A DNA stretch of 64,000 nucleotides from JBKQVT01 sp963727245 (GTDB taxonomy: Bacteria > Planctomycetota > Planctomycetia > Pirellulales > Thermoguttaceae), in assembly GCA_963727245.1 (NCBI GenBank), contig CAVSFO010000015.1, positions 36,573 to 100,572 on the forward strand. Reading direction: 5' to 3'. Position 1 is the stretch's first letter, and each line of letters opens with the position of its first letter. Under the pieces are notes generated by a model. The model was given only the letters and a program-made list of their open reading frames with translations, did not search any database and was not told where the DNA came from. The position numbers and the translations under genes are program-made. Positions 48,277 to 57,002 of the stretch are shown here, in pieces.

Positions 48277-49112
48277 TCAGCCGCCCAGGGCGTCCTTCAG
48301 ATTGCGGACATCGTCTTGCATCTGCTGCTGCCGGGCCGAAAGGTCTTGCAGCTCGTCGCGGAGGTGGGCGACTTGTCCGCGCAGCTCTTCCAACTCGCGG
48401 CGGAGGGCTTCGTTGCCGGGTGGCACTGGCTTGGCCAGTGTCTCCCTATTTTCATCCGCGCCACGATGGATCGCCGAGGAACCCGGAGCACCGGCGACGC
48501 CAGTGGCACGCGCCACCGGCCCGTCCTCGCGGGAAAACACCTCCGGCTTGCCGTGGCCGTGCTGGGCCTTGAGCTGCTCCAGCTCCCGCGGCGTATACAG
48601 GGCGTGGCTGAGGACGTGCCCGCGACCTTCCGGCGTAAGCGGAATCACCAGCCCCTTGGCCCCGAGCGACGCCAGCAGCAGGCGCAGCGAGGGCAGATCG
48701 GCGATCGGGTCCATGCGCGAGACGCGGCCGCGCAGTTCCCCTTCGGTCTGCGCCCGCGCAGCAACAACTCGATCATCACCGACAGTTCGAGTTTCTCGAC
48801 CCCGAGCCACTCGTAGAGGTAGTGGCGGTACTTGGTGACCCGGCCGTAGCCTTCGACCATGCCGACGGCGCCGAGGTGGCGAAGCCGTTCCAGCGATTCC
48901 GCCACGTCGTCGGGCTCGAGTTGCATGACGGGGTCGCGGTTGCTCTTCTGATTGCAGCCGGTGCAGATGGCATTGAGCGACATGGGATAGATGTCCGGGG
49001 TGGTCTTGGCCTTTTCGCCCAGCACGCCCAGTACGCGGCGGTCGATGGCCCCGAGGGGCTGCCAACGGGGCGGGGTGGAAGCAGTTTGCGGCGCGGAGGG
49101 GTCTTCGGTCAT
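48277..49112 (-). CDS. yceH: YceH family (DUF480) protein with repeat insertion, frameshift near 48751-48762
   Basis: About 278 residues. ATG at 49112. The DUF480 double winged-helix core is clear: LGAIDRRVLGVLGEKAKTTP, YPMSLNAICTGCNQKSNRDP, VAESLERLRHLGAVGMVEGY, then after the frame change ELRGRVSRMDPIADLPSLRL. A segment (about residues 201-240) is translated from a GTGCCACTGGC-type palindrome inserted in frame (48419-48510). A C-terminal coiled coil follows (ELEELRGQVAHLRDELQDLS). YceH is conserved and of unclear function. Typical length is near 215, so the excess matches the insertion and coiled coil. Confidence 0.82.
48419..48510. repeat. Degenerate GTGCCACTGGC palindrome inside yceH
   Basis: GGTGGCACTGGCTTGGCCAG.. 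at 48419 and ..GGCGACGCCAGTGGCACGC ending near 48510, with about 45 bases between. It is open in the yceH frame and encodes low-complexity sequence. The arms have drifted more than in intergenic copies. Confidence 0.7.
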
Positions 49113-49228
49113 CGCTCGGTCTCCGGGGAGAAAATCATCGGCCAACCTGCCATGAGAGCTATAAATACAATGTTCCGTCGGAAATGTAAAGGGCCGGGAG
49201 CGGCCCCGCTGCACCATCCCGCAAAAAA

Positions 49229-49378
49229 GGCTCGCGCAGAGGCGCAGAGACGCAGAAGGAAATGTTGCGAGATCACGAGTCCTCGGCGTTCCCGTCGCCT
49301 GCGATGCCACCGCTGTTGCTTTCCCCGCGTCTTTCTATCTCTTCCTCCCCCGCGTCTCTGCGTCTCTGCGCGAGCCTT
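49229..49378. repeat. Inverted CTCGCGCAGAGACGC arms around 77 bases
   Basis: Left arm GGCTCGCGCAGAGGCGCAGA then GACGCAGAAGGAAAT (49229-49264); right arm CTTCCTCCCCCGCGTCTCTG then CGTCTCTGCGCGAGCC (49341-49378), an imperfect reverse complement. Other arms of this type lie at 19350-19378, 19741-19772, 21066-21099, 54232-54266 and 54665-54682. Confidence 0.7.
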
Positions 49379-49399
49379 CTTCTCTGCGGGCAATTCGTC

Positions 49400-50428
49400 T
49401 CACGGATCGCGGACGACGCGGAAGCCGAGGTTGACGCAGCGGCTGCAGGGCAGGTTCCAGTTGCGGAACGAGGCGCGGACGTAGAGCGGGAAGCTGTTCC
49501 AGGCCCCGCCCCGGCGGACGCGGCGCTGCCCGGAATCCGGGCCGGCAGGGTCGTCTACGGGCGACTTGGCATAGTAGTCCTTGCCGTACCAGTCGGCGCA
49601 CCACTGCCAGACGTTGCCGTGCATGTCGCACAGCCCCAGCTTGTTCGGCGGCAGTCCGCCCACGACGGCCGTGAACTTGCCGTCCTTCGGCATGAAAATC
49701 TCCTGCACGTGCGGAAACTTGTCGCGGCCGGCGTCGTCCTGGACGTGGGCGACCCGGGCGAGTTGCTTGGGATCGTCGCCGTTAGAGTAGCGCGTGGTCG
49801 TCCCCGCCCGGCAGGCATATTCCCACTGCGCCTCGGTGGGCAGGCGATAGGTCTTGCCCTCCTTGCGGCTGAGCCACTGGCAAAACGCCACGGCGTCGTT
49901 CCAGGTGACGTTGACGACCGGATGGTCGTCGGTCTGCGGGAAGCCGGTGTTGAGCCAGTTGTACTTGGGGTCGCGGTCTTCGCACATGCCGCTCTTGGCG
50001 TTGTATCCCCAGCCGCCCTGGCCGAAACGGGCGCGGTCCGCCCGTTCCTCGGCGTTGCGGCCCGGGTCCGTCCGTTCCGCCTCGGTCTTGTAGCCGGTGT
50101 CCTTGGCGAACTTCTTGAACTGCCCGACGGTGACGTTGCATTGGCCCATGTAGAAGGGCCTGGTGATCCGCACGAGGTGTCGGGGATATTCGTCCTGGAA
50201 GAGGTAATCGGTCTTGGCCTCGACCTTGTAGGCGGGAAAGCTCTTCAGCAGTTCGTCCATCGACTCGTTGCTGCCCATCATGAATTGCCCCACCGGGACC
50301 AGCACCAGCTTCATGCCGATCGAGTTGGCGGTCCGGCGCGGCGGGCAGGCCGGGGTGTCCTCGGCCACGGCAGTGCGCAGGCCGCAGGCGGCCAGCAGCA
50401 GCGTCAAGCAAACAACGCGGATTTTCAT
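49400..50428 (-). CDS. SUMF1/formylglycine-generating-enzyme-fold lipoprotein
   Basis: 342 residues. The ATG at 50428 has AAAGGAGAA upstream and opens MKIRVVCLTLLLAACG, a lipoprotein signal with Cys at 15. The rest is the FGE-sulfatase fold: MVLVPVGQFMMGS-like opening (LVLVPVGQFMMGSNESMDEL), VNVTWNDAVAFCQWLSRKEG, RLPTEAQWEYACRAGTTTRY, LGLCDMHGNVWQWCADWYG and a RRGGAWNSF...GFRVV end. Most such secreted proteins are not active formylglycine-generating enzymes but binding or structural domains; the redox Cys pair needed for that activity is not evident. Periplasmic location likely. Confidence 0.86.
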   Translation of the reverse strand: MKIRVVCLTLLLAACGLRTAVAEDTPACPPRRTANSIGMKLVLVPVGQFMMGSNESMDELLKSFPAYKVEAKTDYLFQDEYPRHLVRITRPFYMGQCNVTVGQFKKFAKDTGYKTEAERTDPGRNAEERADRARFGQGGWGYNAKSGMCEDRDPKYNWLNTGFPQTDDHPVVNVTWNDAVAFCQWLSRKEGKTYRLPTEAQWEYACRAGTTTRYSNGDDPKQLARVAHVQDDAGRDKFPHVQEIFMPKDGKFTAVVGGLPPNKLGLCDMHGNVWQWCADWYGKDYYAKSPVDDPAGPDSGQRRVRRGGAWNSFPLYVRASFRNWNLPCSRCVNLGFRVVRDP

Positions 50429-50527
50429 GATGGTTCTCCTTTGCCGGCGCGGAATCGGACTCACGCGATGCCGGAACCGGCAGTATACCATCCGCGCGGG
50501 CGCCCGGCAACTTTCGGCGCCGTTGTT

Positions 50528-50634
50528 GGCCCCGATAGCTCTGCTGTCGGGGTGCCGGAGGCACAAGAGGGTTTGGCGGGGTATTGAAACGCCTCTTGTT
50601 GCTGCACCGTGTGCGACAGCAGAGGTATCGGGGC
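50528..50634. repeat. Paired palindrome, GCCCCGATAGC family copy 2
   Basis: GGCCCCGATAGCTCTGCTGT then CGGGG on the left; AGCAGAGGTATCGGGGC on the right, about 65 bases between. It lies upstream of the SUMF1-like gene. Confidence 0.72.
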
Positions 50635-50650
50635 GACGCGTGATAACACG

Positions 50651-50675
50651 GAAGCACTGGCATAGCCAGTGGCAC
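50651..50675. repeat. Half unit of the GTGCCACTGGC family
   Basis: GAAGCACTGGCATAGCCAGT then GGCAC, a single arm as at 26420-26444. Confidence 0.72.
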
Positions 50676-50689
50676 GCCTGCGCCGCGGC

Positions 50690-51829
50690 TCAATAGGCCA
50701 GCGCGCCGCGGACCATGAGGGTGTTGGTCGGCACGAAATCGGTCTGCGCCTGGTCCAACTCGAGCTTGCGGTAGAAGACGTAGCCGACCTCGAAGCGGGG
50801 GCTGATGTGCCCGAATGCCTTGCGCTCGATGCCCAGAAAGGCGCGGAGGTCGCGATAATTGAGCACGTCGCTGGCGCCGTCGGCGCGCTGGATTGCCCAG
50901 GTGCCGCCGCCCAGCTCGCCGCCGATGTAGACCCAGTCCTCGACGCCCGGATTGCGGACGCCGTTCCAATAGACGCGATGGGAGATCTTCGGCTGCGGAA
51001 ACACCAGTTCGAACTTGGCGTCGTCGTTGGGCTTCCACACCAGGCCGGCCACCGGCAACAAGGGCACGTCGGTGCGGTCGAGATAGTCGGCGCCCAGCAC
51101 CAGCGTGATCGTCGGCGAGCAAGTCCAGGCGGCGATGCCGTGCCCGGTGACGCGCAGGGCATGGCTGCTGCTCTGGCGGAAGTCGCTGTCCACGGCGGGC
51201 GTGACCGCCACGTCGTAGCCCAGCCGCGGCACCAGGTGCCCGAGCCAGCGCAACTCGACGTAGGCGTCGTAGAGCTGGGGCGGCAGGGTGATCGCCGCCG
51301 GCCCCTGCAGATAATGCACGGCGAACCCGGGGGTAATCAGCAGGGGATACTCCCGCGTGGGGCAGGGCAGTCCCAGGACGGTCTTCAATTCCAGGGTGTC
51401 GAACCCGAATCCCTCGGTCCCGTCGCGGGGTAGCCAGGAGGCCTCGAAGAGCAGCTTTTGAAAGACGCCGGGCCGCGTGCCGCGGGGCAGGTCGGCCGGG
51501 GCCGGGTCGGGCGAAGAGACCGCCGGCACGGAAGGGACCGCCGGGGCCCCAAGGTCCTGGCCGGGAAAATCTGTCTCCACCGGCGGCAGCCGCTCGACGA
51601 GGAAATTGCCATCCGGCAGCGTCGCAGAGGGGGCCACGGTCCAGGGACCGGGATCCACGGGCCCGGCGGCCGGGAAATCCACCTCCGGCAACGTCGCATA
51701 GGGGGCCGGCTGCTGGGTCGTATCCGTCAGCGGCATCCGCATCACCTGGGCGCAGGCCGCTGACGCCGCACCGGCGACCAGAGCGGCCAGACCAAGACGG
51801 CGGAGCCGGGCAGCAACACCGCAGTGCAT
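50690..51829 (-). CDS. Secreted outer-membrane-like protein, paralogue of the next gene
   Basis: 379 residues from the ATG at 51829, 1 base after the stop of its upstream paralogue. Signal peptide through ASAACAQ. A Pro/Val-rich linker (about 30-110) is followed by a beta-rich domain with alternating hydrophobic residues: PLLITPGFAVHYLQGPAAIT, YDAYVELRWLGHLVPRLGYD, AWTCSPTITLVLGADYLDRT and the C-terminal TNTLMVRGALAY, ending in an aromatic residue as in beta-barrels. It shares LLITPGFA.., the YxDL.W.P segment and the ..RG.LAY end with 51831-53084. I think it belongs to the DUF6268 type, unverified. Confidence 0.68.
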   Translation of the reverse strand: MHCGVAARLRRLGLAALVAGAASAACAQVMRMPLTDTTQQPAPYATLPEVDFPAAGPVDPGPWTVAPSATLPDGNFLVERLPPVETDFPGQDLGAPAVPSVPAVSSPDPAPADLPRGTRPGVFQKLLFEASWLPRDGTEGFGFDTLELKTVLGLPCPTREYPLLITPGFAVHYLQGPAAITLPPQLYDAYVELRWLGHLVPRLGYDVAVTPAVDSDFRQSSSHALRVTGHGIAAWTCSPTITLVLGADYLDRTDVPLLPVAGLVWKPNDDAKFELVFPQPKISHRVYWNGVRNPGVEDWVYIGGELGGGTWAIQRADGASDVLNYRDLRAFLGIERKAFGHISPRFEVGYVFYRKLELDQAQTDFVPTNTLMVRGALAY

Positions 51830-51830
51830 G

Positions 51831-53084
51831 TCAGTAGGCCAGGCTCCCGCGCAAGAAGATCGTGGAGGAGGGCGAATACGAACTCGGGCTCCCGGTGGCG
51901 TAGTCGAGGTGCCGGTCGAACGACCCACCGAACTCGATCAGCCCCGACAGGCCGGCGCCCGCCAGTCGCTTGAAGTCCAGGCCCAGGGCAATGCGAATAT
52001 CCTCGTAATCCGCCTGGTCCAGTGCACCGGCCAGTCCGCCGGGTTCCGTGCCCCGCTTGATCGTCCAGGCGTCGCCGCCATAGTTGCCGGAAAAGTACCA
52101 CCACCATTCCGTGGCGCCGACGGTGGGCAGCCGCTCGGTAAACTTCGGATTGGGGAAGAGGATGTCGAAACGGACGTCGGGATTGGGCGACCAGACCACG
52201 CCGCCGACCGGCAGCAGTTTGTTGTGGACCAGGTTCAAATACCAAATGCCGAACTTGATCTTCGTCGCCGGGCTGAACGTCATCACCGCCAGCGCGCGGC
52301 CCGTCAGCCGGATGCTATCTTCGTCGAAGGCACGAAAGTCGGAGTAGATGCCCGTGCGGATCGATAGCTCGCCGCCGAAGCGGTCGTTCAGTTGCGGGTT
52401 CCAGGCCAGGTCGAGATAGGCGTCGAATGTTTCCGCGGGCATGTCGGCCGGCGGCGGAAGCGGCGGCGGCGAGTCCGGTCCCTGCCAGAAATACGCGGCA
52501 AAGCCCGGGGTAATCAACAGCGGCGTCTGGGCATTGCGAAGGAAGGGAATCGCCAGCGTGGTGCTCAGTTCGATATCGCTCAGGCCCAGGGGCTTCGACC
52601 CGATCGGGGCATAGTAGTAATAATCGGCCCGCACGTCCTGGATAAACCGCTGCATCTGCGCCACGGTGGCCGCCGGGTGGCCCCAATCCATATACGGCCC
52701 CTGGGGAAACACCGCCGACGAGCCCGCCGGCGGCGTGGCGTACGGATCCCAGTTCGGCGGCGGCGGCTGGATCGTCCCGTTGAGCGTGGCCATCGGCGCC
52801 GGGCCCACCGCCGTAGGATCGGGCATTGGGGTAGGATAGGGGTTGGTGTACGGGGCAGCCGCCGGGGCAGGGTAGGGATTGGCCGCTGGGCCAGGGTAAG
52901 GGGTGGCGGTCGGGCCAGGGCCAGGCGGCGAGTACGGAGTAAACGTCGGCGACGGGCTGCCAGGCGCCGCATCGGCGCTCTGAACCATCGACGGAAATTG
53001 CTCGCGTTGCCCCAGGGCCGGCGCCGACGCCAGCACCCACGTTGCCGCCCACCAGCAGCAGATTATCCTGGCGATCTTGACCAC
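51831..53084 (-). CDS. Secreted outer-membrane-like protein with Pro-rich linker
   Basis: 417 residues. Signal peptide MVKIARIICCWWAATWVLAS ending near ALG. Residues 35-110 are Pro/Tyr/Ala-rich with PNPYPAPAAAPYTNPYP-like repeats. The C-terminal 280 residues are the beta-rich domain shared with 50690-51829 (PLLITPGFAAYFWQGPDSPP, FDAYLDLAWNPQLNDRFGGE, IKFGIWYLNLVHNKLLPVGG, IFLRGSLAY at the end). The pair looks like a tandem duplication; order and 1-base spacing imply co-transcription. Function unknown. Confidence 0.68.
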   Translation of the reverse strand: MVKIARIICCWWAATWVLASAPALGQREQFPSMVQSADAAPGSPSPTFTPYSPPGPGPTATPYPGPAANPYPAPAAAPYTNPYPTPMPDPTAVGPAPMATLNGTIQPPPPNWDPYATPPAGSSAVFPQGPYMDWGHPAATVAQMQRFIQDVRADYYYYAPIGSKPLGLSDIELSTTLAIPFLRNAQTPLLITPGFAAYFWQGPDSPPPLPPPADMPAETFDAYLDLAWNPQLNDRFGGELSIRTGIYSDFRAFDEDSIRLTGRALAVMTFSPATKIKFGIWYLNLVHNKLLPVGGVVWSPNPDVRFDILFPNPKFTERLPTVGATEWWWYFSGNYGGDAWTIKRGTEPGGLAGALDQADYEDIRIALGLDFKRLAGAGLSGLIEFGGSFDRHLDYATGSPSSYSPSSTIFLRGSLAY

Positions 53085-53217
53085 CAGTCCCCTCTCAGAA
53101 ATGGGTTGCAGACGAGAAAACTCCCGCAGCGCCTATAGGAAGGGCCGTTAAGTAACAGGGATAGGCGGATCGGTCAAGAGCGCTTTTGCAGCGGGCGCGA
53201 TTGCCCGGCTGCCGAGT

Positions 53218-53283
53218 GAGCCCCGGGGCGTTAAACAAGCCGCGGGCGTGAGGCGCGGGATAACGTCGATGCTCCGCCCGGCG
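53218..53283. repeat. Degenerate GAGCCCCGGGCG family copy 3
   Basis: GAGCCCCGGGGCGTTAAACA..CGCGGGATAACGTCGATGCTCC. It keeps the GAGCCCC start and the GATAACGTC..ATGCT end of the copies at 15875 and 31708 but with a divergent middle. Confidence 0.5.
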
Positions 53284-53340
53284 CTGGGGACCCCCTCCCG
53301 TAACCACAAGCAAGACAATATGATAGGAACGTCCCGGCCT

Positions 53341-54186
53341 ATGAGCACGCCCATAACGTCAAACTTCTACCCAAGCCGCCGATTCCATCAAATGTCTCCA
53401 CGGCACCCAGATTACCCCGACACGGTGCGAATTCTCCGCGAGACGAATGTCGCTCGCATGGAGCACCATGCGACGCTCGGCTCGACCAATGATCGAGCGG
53501 CCCAAGCGGCGGCCGGCGGGGCTCGGGATCTGCCGTTGCTGATCGTGGCCGATGAGCAAACGGCGGGGCGGGGCAGGGGGGGGAATCGCTGGTGGACGGG
53601 CCCGGGCGGCCTGGCCATGAGCCTGCTCCTGGGGCCGGACTCGTTGCCGCCGCCGGGCGAAGGCCGCGCCCCGCTGGTCGCCCTGGCCGCGGCCGTCGCA
53701 GTTGCCGAAACGCTGGCCCCGCTGCTGCCGGACCACCAGGTGGGCCTGCATTGGCCCAACGACGTGTTGGCCGGCCGGCAGAAGTTGGCCGGCATTCTCA
53801 TCGAAGTGCTCGCCGGCGGCCGGCACGTGGTGGGCATCGGAGTGAACACCAACAACACGCTGGCCGACGCCCCGCCGGAACTGCGCCAACAAGCCGCCAC
53901 GCTCTTCGACTTGACCGGCCGGCGGCATGACCGGACCGCCATTCTCATCGCCCTGGTGCAGCGATTGCAGCGGAACTTCGCCGCCCTGGCGTCGAACCCT
54001 GAGCAGATCACCGCCCGGGCGGACGCCCTCTGTTTGCAGCACGGCCGGACGCTCAGCGTGCAGCACGGCCGGCGGACGGTGACGGGCCTATGCCGCGGCA
54101 TCGCCCCGGACGGCGCCTTGCGCCTGGAGACGGCCGCCGGCCAGGAGCGGCTCTACTCCGGCGTCCTGCGGCAGCCGCGGGATTGA
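53341..54186 (+). CDS. birA: Biotin-[acetyl-CoA-carboxylase] ligase
   Basis: 281 residues from the ATG at 53341 (AGGA about 12 bases upstream; a later ATG at 53392 is possible). No DNA-binding N-terminus, so a group I enzyme. Landmarks: GSTND at 47-51, biotinyl-AMP loop TAGRGRGGNRW at 74-84, LHWPNDVLAGRQKLAGILIE with the catalytic Lys, VVGIGVNTNN. The C-terminal SH3-like domain is present (ITGLCRGIAPDGALRLET-like). It attaches biotin to the carboxyl carrier protein of acetyl-CoA carboxylase. Stands alone. Confidence 0.9.
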   Translation: MSTPITSNFYPSRRFHQMSPRHPDYPDTVRILRETNVARMEHHATLGSTNDRAAQAAAGGARDLPLLIVADEQTAGRGRGGNRWWTGPGGLAMSLLLGPDSLPPPGEGRAPLVALAAAVAVAETLAPLLPDHQVGLHWPNDVLAGRQKLAGILIEVLAGGRHVVGIGVNTNNTLADAPPELRQQAATLFDLTGRRHDRTAILIALVQRLQRNFAALASNPEQITARADALCLQHGRTLSVQHGRRTVTGLCRGIAPDGALRLETAAGQERLYSGVLRQPRD

Positions 54187-54294
54187 TAGCCATTCACGCG
54201 GACCATGCCTTTCCGTTGTTGACAAACAAGACTCGCGCGGAGACGCGGAGACGCAGAGGAGAAAGGCCGCCGGGTGGCGTGCCGGTTTGCTCCT

Positions 54295-54603
54295 TCAAAG
54301 CTTCTGTATCCTGAGAAACACCACGAGCATGGCCAGCGAGAGAAAAAAACCCACCGGGCCGAAGATCAGTGCCTCCAGAAACTGGCCTGAACAGAGCGCG
54401 ATCACCGAGCCGATCGCGGAGCCCAAGCAGAAAAGGCCGGCGACGACCGCGCCGACCATGAGCGCGACGTCGGCCCACGAGGAGTAGGCGATGCCGGTGC
54501 GTTTCAGGACAGGATCGGGCTCGGGCGGGAAATCGTAGCCGCAGTGCGGACAGACCACAGATCGCTCGCCCATCTCGCCTTTGCATTTCGGGCAATAGGC
54601 CAT
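54295..54603 (-). CDS. Small zinc-ribbon protein with two membrane helices
   Basis: 102 residues from the ATG at 54603, which has AAGGAG 8 bases upstream; a GTG at 54612 is the alternative. N-terminus MAYCPKCKGEMGERSVVCPH then CG gives two CxxC pairs, a zinc ribbon. Two hydrophobic helices follow (VALMVGAVVAGLFCLGSAIG and FGPVGFFLSLAMLVVFLRI). It resembles the short zinc-ribbon membrane proteins common in the phylum. It is flanked by inverted arms of the CTCGCGCAGAGACGC repeat (54232-54266 and 54665-54682). Function unknown. Confidence 0.68.
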   Translation of the reverse strand: MAYCPKCKGEMGERSVVCPHCGYDFPPEPDPVLKRTGIAYSSWADVALMVGAVVAGLFCLGSAIGSVIALCSGQFLEALIFGPVGFFLSLAMLVVFLRIQKL

Positions 54604-54733
54604 TGGCAGCACTCCTTATCCAGGTGAGAATTTACGGAAATTGCCGCCACAAAATCCGGCGGCTCGGCGTCTCTGCGCGAGATCCTCCACGCCACAGGCT
54701 TGATTGTCATGCAGTACGGTTGCCGAGGCCGCG

Positions 54734-55195
54734 CTACGCCGTGTCGGTCTTTTCGTCGGCTTCGATTCGCTTGATGGCCTCGGCGGCCGCGTCGCGGACC
54801 TGCGGGTCTTCGTCTTGCAGCAACAGCGACAAGTCCGGCAACGCCTCCTTCGCCAGTCGCCCCAATTGCCCAAGGAGCCTTGCCGCCACCCGGCGCGAGG
54901 CGGGGTTCGCACTCTTCAAAAGGGCGCGCAGGGCCGGAATTGCTTCCTCATTGCTGTACTCCATGAAATCCGTAATCTTGAAGCCCATCGCTTCCAGTTC
55001 GGCTTCAAGAATCTTCCGCATCGCTGCGATATCCGCGATTTCGGCTTCAAGAATCTTCCGCATCGCTGCGATATCCGCGATCTTGATGCCCGCATGAACA
55101 ACGGCATCGCCGCAGATGATTTCACAGCCGCACCAGGGGCATTTCCCGGCGACCAGCTTCTTGTGAACGGATTGGCACAGACGCTCATAGACCAT
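54734..55195 (-). CDS. Small HEAT-repeat protein with CxxC site and 42-bp duplication
   Basis: 153 residues from the ATG at 55195; a GTG at 55234 would add 13 residues. An N-terminal CPWCGCEIICG may bind zinc. A 14-residue stretch IADIAAMRKILEAE is present twice in tandem, from a 42-bp DNA duplication (55002-55085). The C-terminal half has HEAT/Armadillo-like helices (AIPALRALLKSANPASRRVA, LPDLSLLLQDEDPQVRDAAA). Such repeats bind proteins; function unknown. Confidence 0.7.
   Translation of the reverse strand: MVYERLCQSVHKKLVAGKCPWCGCEIICGDAVVHAGIKIADIAAMRKILEAEIADIAAMRKILEAELEAMGFKITDFMEYSNEEAIPALRALLKSANPASRRVAARLLGQLGRLAKEALPDLSLLLQDEDPQVRDAAAEAIKRIEADEKTDTA
55002..55085. repeat. Tandem 42-bp coding duplication
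   Basis: Two nearly identical 42-bp units (55002-55043 and 55044-55085) starting GGCTTCAAGAATCTTCCGCA. Length is a multiple of three, so it extends the protein by 14 residues in frame. Confidence 0.8.
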
Positions 55196-55270
55196 GGATG
55201 TTTTGCCGGCAAGGCCAAGGGACGGAATGCCCACCGTCCAATTCTATACTGGAAATGGGCGGTGAGGATA

Positions 55271-55362
55271 GAGCCCCGCGCGTCAGACACGGGGATCGGC
55301 GCTGGGAGCAACAGCGCCTTGCGAAGGGGTTACGATATCCCCGCGCCTGACGCCCGGGGCTC
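55271..55362. repeat. Paired inverted repeat, GAGCCCCGCGCGTCAG type
   Basis: GAGCCCCGCGCGTCAGACAC..(55271) and ..GCGCCTGACGCCCGGGGCTC (55362) form a long imperfect inverted repeat, with a GCGCTGGGAGCAACAGCGCC hairpin inside. Related to the GAGCCCCGGGCG family. Confidence 0.65.
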
Positions 55363-55394
55363 ATATCGCGCGGGGGCTCGCCCAGTCGGCCAAC

Positions 55395-56933
55395 CTATTG
55401 CGTGACCGTGGCCGGCGTCTGTCCGCCCTCGGCGGTGACGACCGGCTTGACGCTCTTCTGCTCGGGGGCGGGCTCCGGGTCGGCAGGCTTGAACACCCGC
55501 GTGTCGTAAGCCACTAGCGCGTGGGCGGCATGCGCCACGGCGGCGATGTCGCGGCCGCTCAGCGCCTGCACGTTCCAGCGATAGCGATCGCTGTTGAGAA
55601 CCGTGTCGAGGTACTCGACCGCTCTGACCACCGACGGCTCTTCCAGCTTCTGGGCCGGCAGGCTCAGGGCGAGCCACTCGGCGATCTGGCCGGTGGTCAG
55701 AAATTGCACCGCGTAGTCGCGGTCGGAAGCCTGGCCGCCCGCCGGCCGAAAACTCCAACCGCCGTCGCCGCTCTGGGTCCGCAGGACGTAGCCCTGGTAG
55801 TCCTCGACGAACGTCTTGGCGCGGGCCAACGCGCCTTCCAACGGCTGCTTCGACTTGGCCCCCGGGCGGTCGAGCGCACAACTGAGCCCCAGCAGCCTCG
55901 TGATGCCGCGCGGACCGGCCAGCGGCGGCAGCGACAACTCCTCGGCGACCATCTGCTCGATCGACCACGTCTCGTCCAGGCTGTTCTTCCAGGTCGCTTG
56001 CTCGACGTAATGCGACAAGCCGATCAACCTCAGCGACATCTCGGTGCCCGAGCGGCAACTGAGCTTCTCCGACTCGACCAGGTCGGCCACGGTGCGGGTC
56101 GTCTGGCCGGCGCGGAGCGGGTAGTCGCTGGGAACGTAGGCCATCGCCAGCATCGCCAGCAACTCCGCAGGATCGTCTTGCAGACCGTAGCCGATGCGGG
56201 CGGCAATGTGGCCGCCGTCCCACGCCAACACGTGGTAGCCGCCGCAGGGAAGGTCCCAGCACAGGCAGGTGATGGCGTTGACCTTCTGGCCCGGCGTCTC
56301 GGCGCGCTCAATCTCGCTTTGGCAGCCGAAGGCCCAGCAGTACTTGATCAGATCGGCGGCGGTGTTGTCGCGGGTGTTGAAAGGCTGCTGATACTGGAAG
56401 GCCATGGTGCGGCGAATGCGGTCGCGGAGTTCGACCTGCGCGGCGGTAAGCTGCTTCTTCGGATGCGCCTTGGGCGCCGCCTTCGCCGGGGCCTTCTTTT
56501 TTGGAGCGGTGGCCGTCTTTTCCGGGGCCGTCACCGCCGCGGCCTTCGTTTCCGGGGCCGGTGCCGTCTCGGCCGGCTTCTTGTCTGGGGGCGTCGGCGT
56601 CGCGGCGTCTTTCTTCTCCGTGGCGGTGGCCGTCTCGGGGACCTTCTGGTCCGTGGCGGTGGCCGTCGCGGCGTCCTTCGGATCCGGGAGGGTCGCTTTG
56701 GCGGGGGCCTTGGCCGGCGCGGCGGGTGGCGTTGCCGGCGCCGGCGATGGGTCGGGCACCACCGGCTTCGCGGCAGGGTACGCGTCCTCCGCCACGGGCG
56801 GCGGGGGCGAATCGTCGCCGGCCGCCAGGGCATAGCTCCCGCCCAGCAGCCACAGGCACGCCAACAGGCCAATCGAGATCGCGGCCGCCGCAGCCGCCGG
56901 CGATCCAGTCCGAGAAACCGGCAAAACTCGCAT
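55395..56933 (-). CDS. Secreted toroid-like protein with Pro/Ala/Thr linker
   Basis: 512 residues. Signal peptide and helix through LLACLWLLGGSYALAAG, a long low-complexity Ala/Pro/Lys/Thr linker (about 40-165, with TATATEKKDAATPTPPDKKP-like runs), then an all-helical domain of about 340 residues resembling alpha-alpha-toroid (prenyltransferase/terpene-cyclase-like) folds: LIKYCWAFGCQSEI, CLCWDLPCGGYHVLAWDGGH, LLAMLAMAYVPSDYPLRAG, GDGGWSFRPAG near 360. The QSGDGGWSF motif is the usual QW-like signature. Catalytic residues are not recognisable, so a structural or binding role is as likely. Confidence 0.65.
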   Translation of the reverse strand: MRVLPVSRTGSPAAAAAAISIGLLACLWLLGGSYALAAGDDSPPPPVAEDAYPAAKPVVPDPSPAPATPPAAPAKAPAKATLPDPKDAATATATDQKVPETATATEKKDAATPTPPDKKPAETAPAPETKAAAVTAPEKTATAPKKKAPAKAAPKAHPKKQLTAAQVELRDRIRRTMAFQYQQPFNTRDNTAADLIKYCWAFGCQSEIERAETPGQKVNAITCLCWDLPCGGYHVLAWDGGHIAARIGYGLQDDPAELLAMLAMAYVPSDYPLRAGQTTRTVADLVESEKLSCRSGTEMSLRLIGLSHYVEQATWKNSLDETWSIEQMVAEELSLPPLAGPRGITRLLGLSCALDRPGAKSKQPLEGALARAKTFVEDYQGYVLRTQSGDGGWSFRPAGGQASDRDYAVQFLTTGQIAEWLALSLPAQKLEEPSVVRAVEYLDTVLNSDRYRWNVQALSGRDIAAVAHAAHALVAYDTRVFKPADPEPAPEQKSVKPVVTAEGGQTPATVTQ

Positions 56934-57002
56934 GGTATTATTCCAACCTCTTGCTTTTCAAACGAATGCGTCCTCCAGCGGGTTTGTGCCGCTGGATGTC
57001 AC

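Noticed and set aside
49400..50428. Active formylglycine-generating enzyme
   Set aside because: The fold is right but the paired active-site Cys expected of true FGE is not apparent and no sulfatase gene is nearby.
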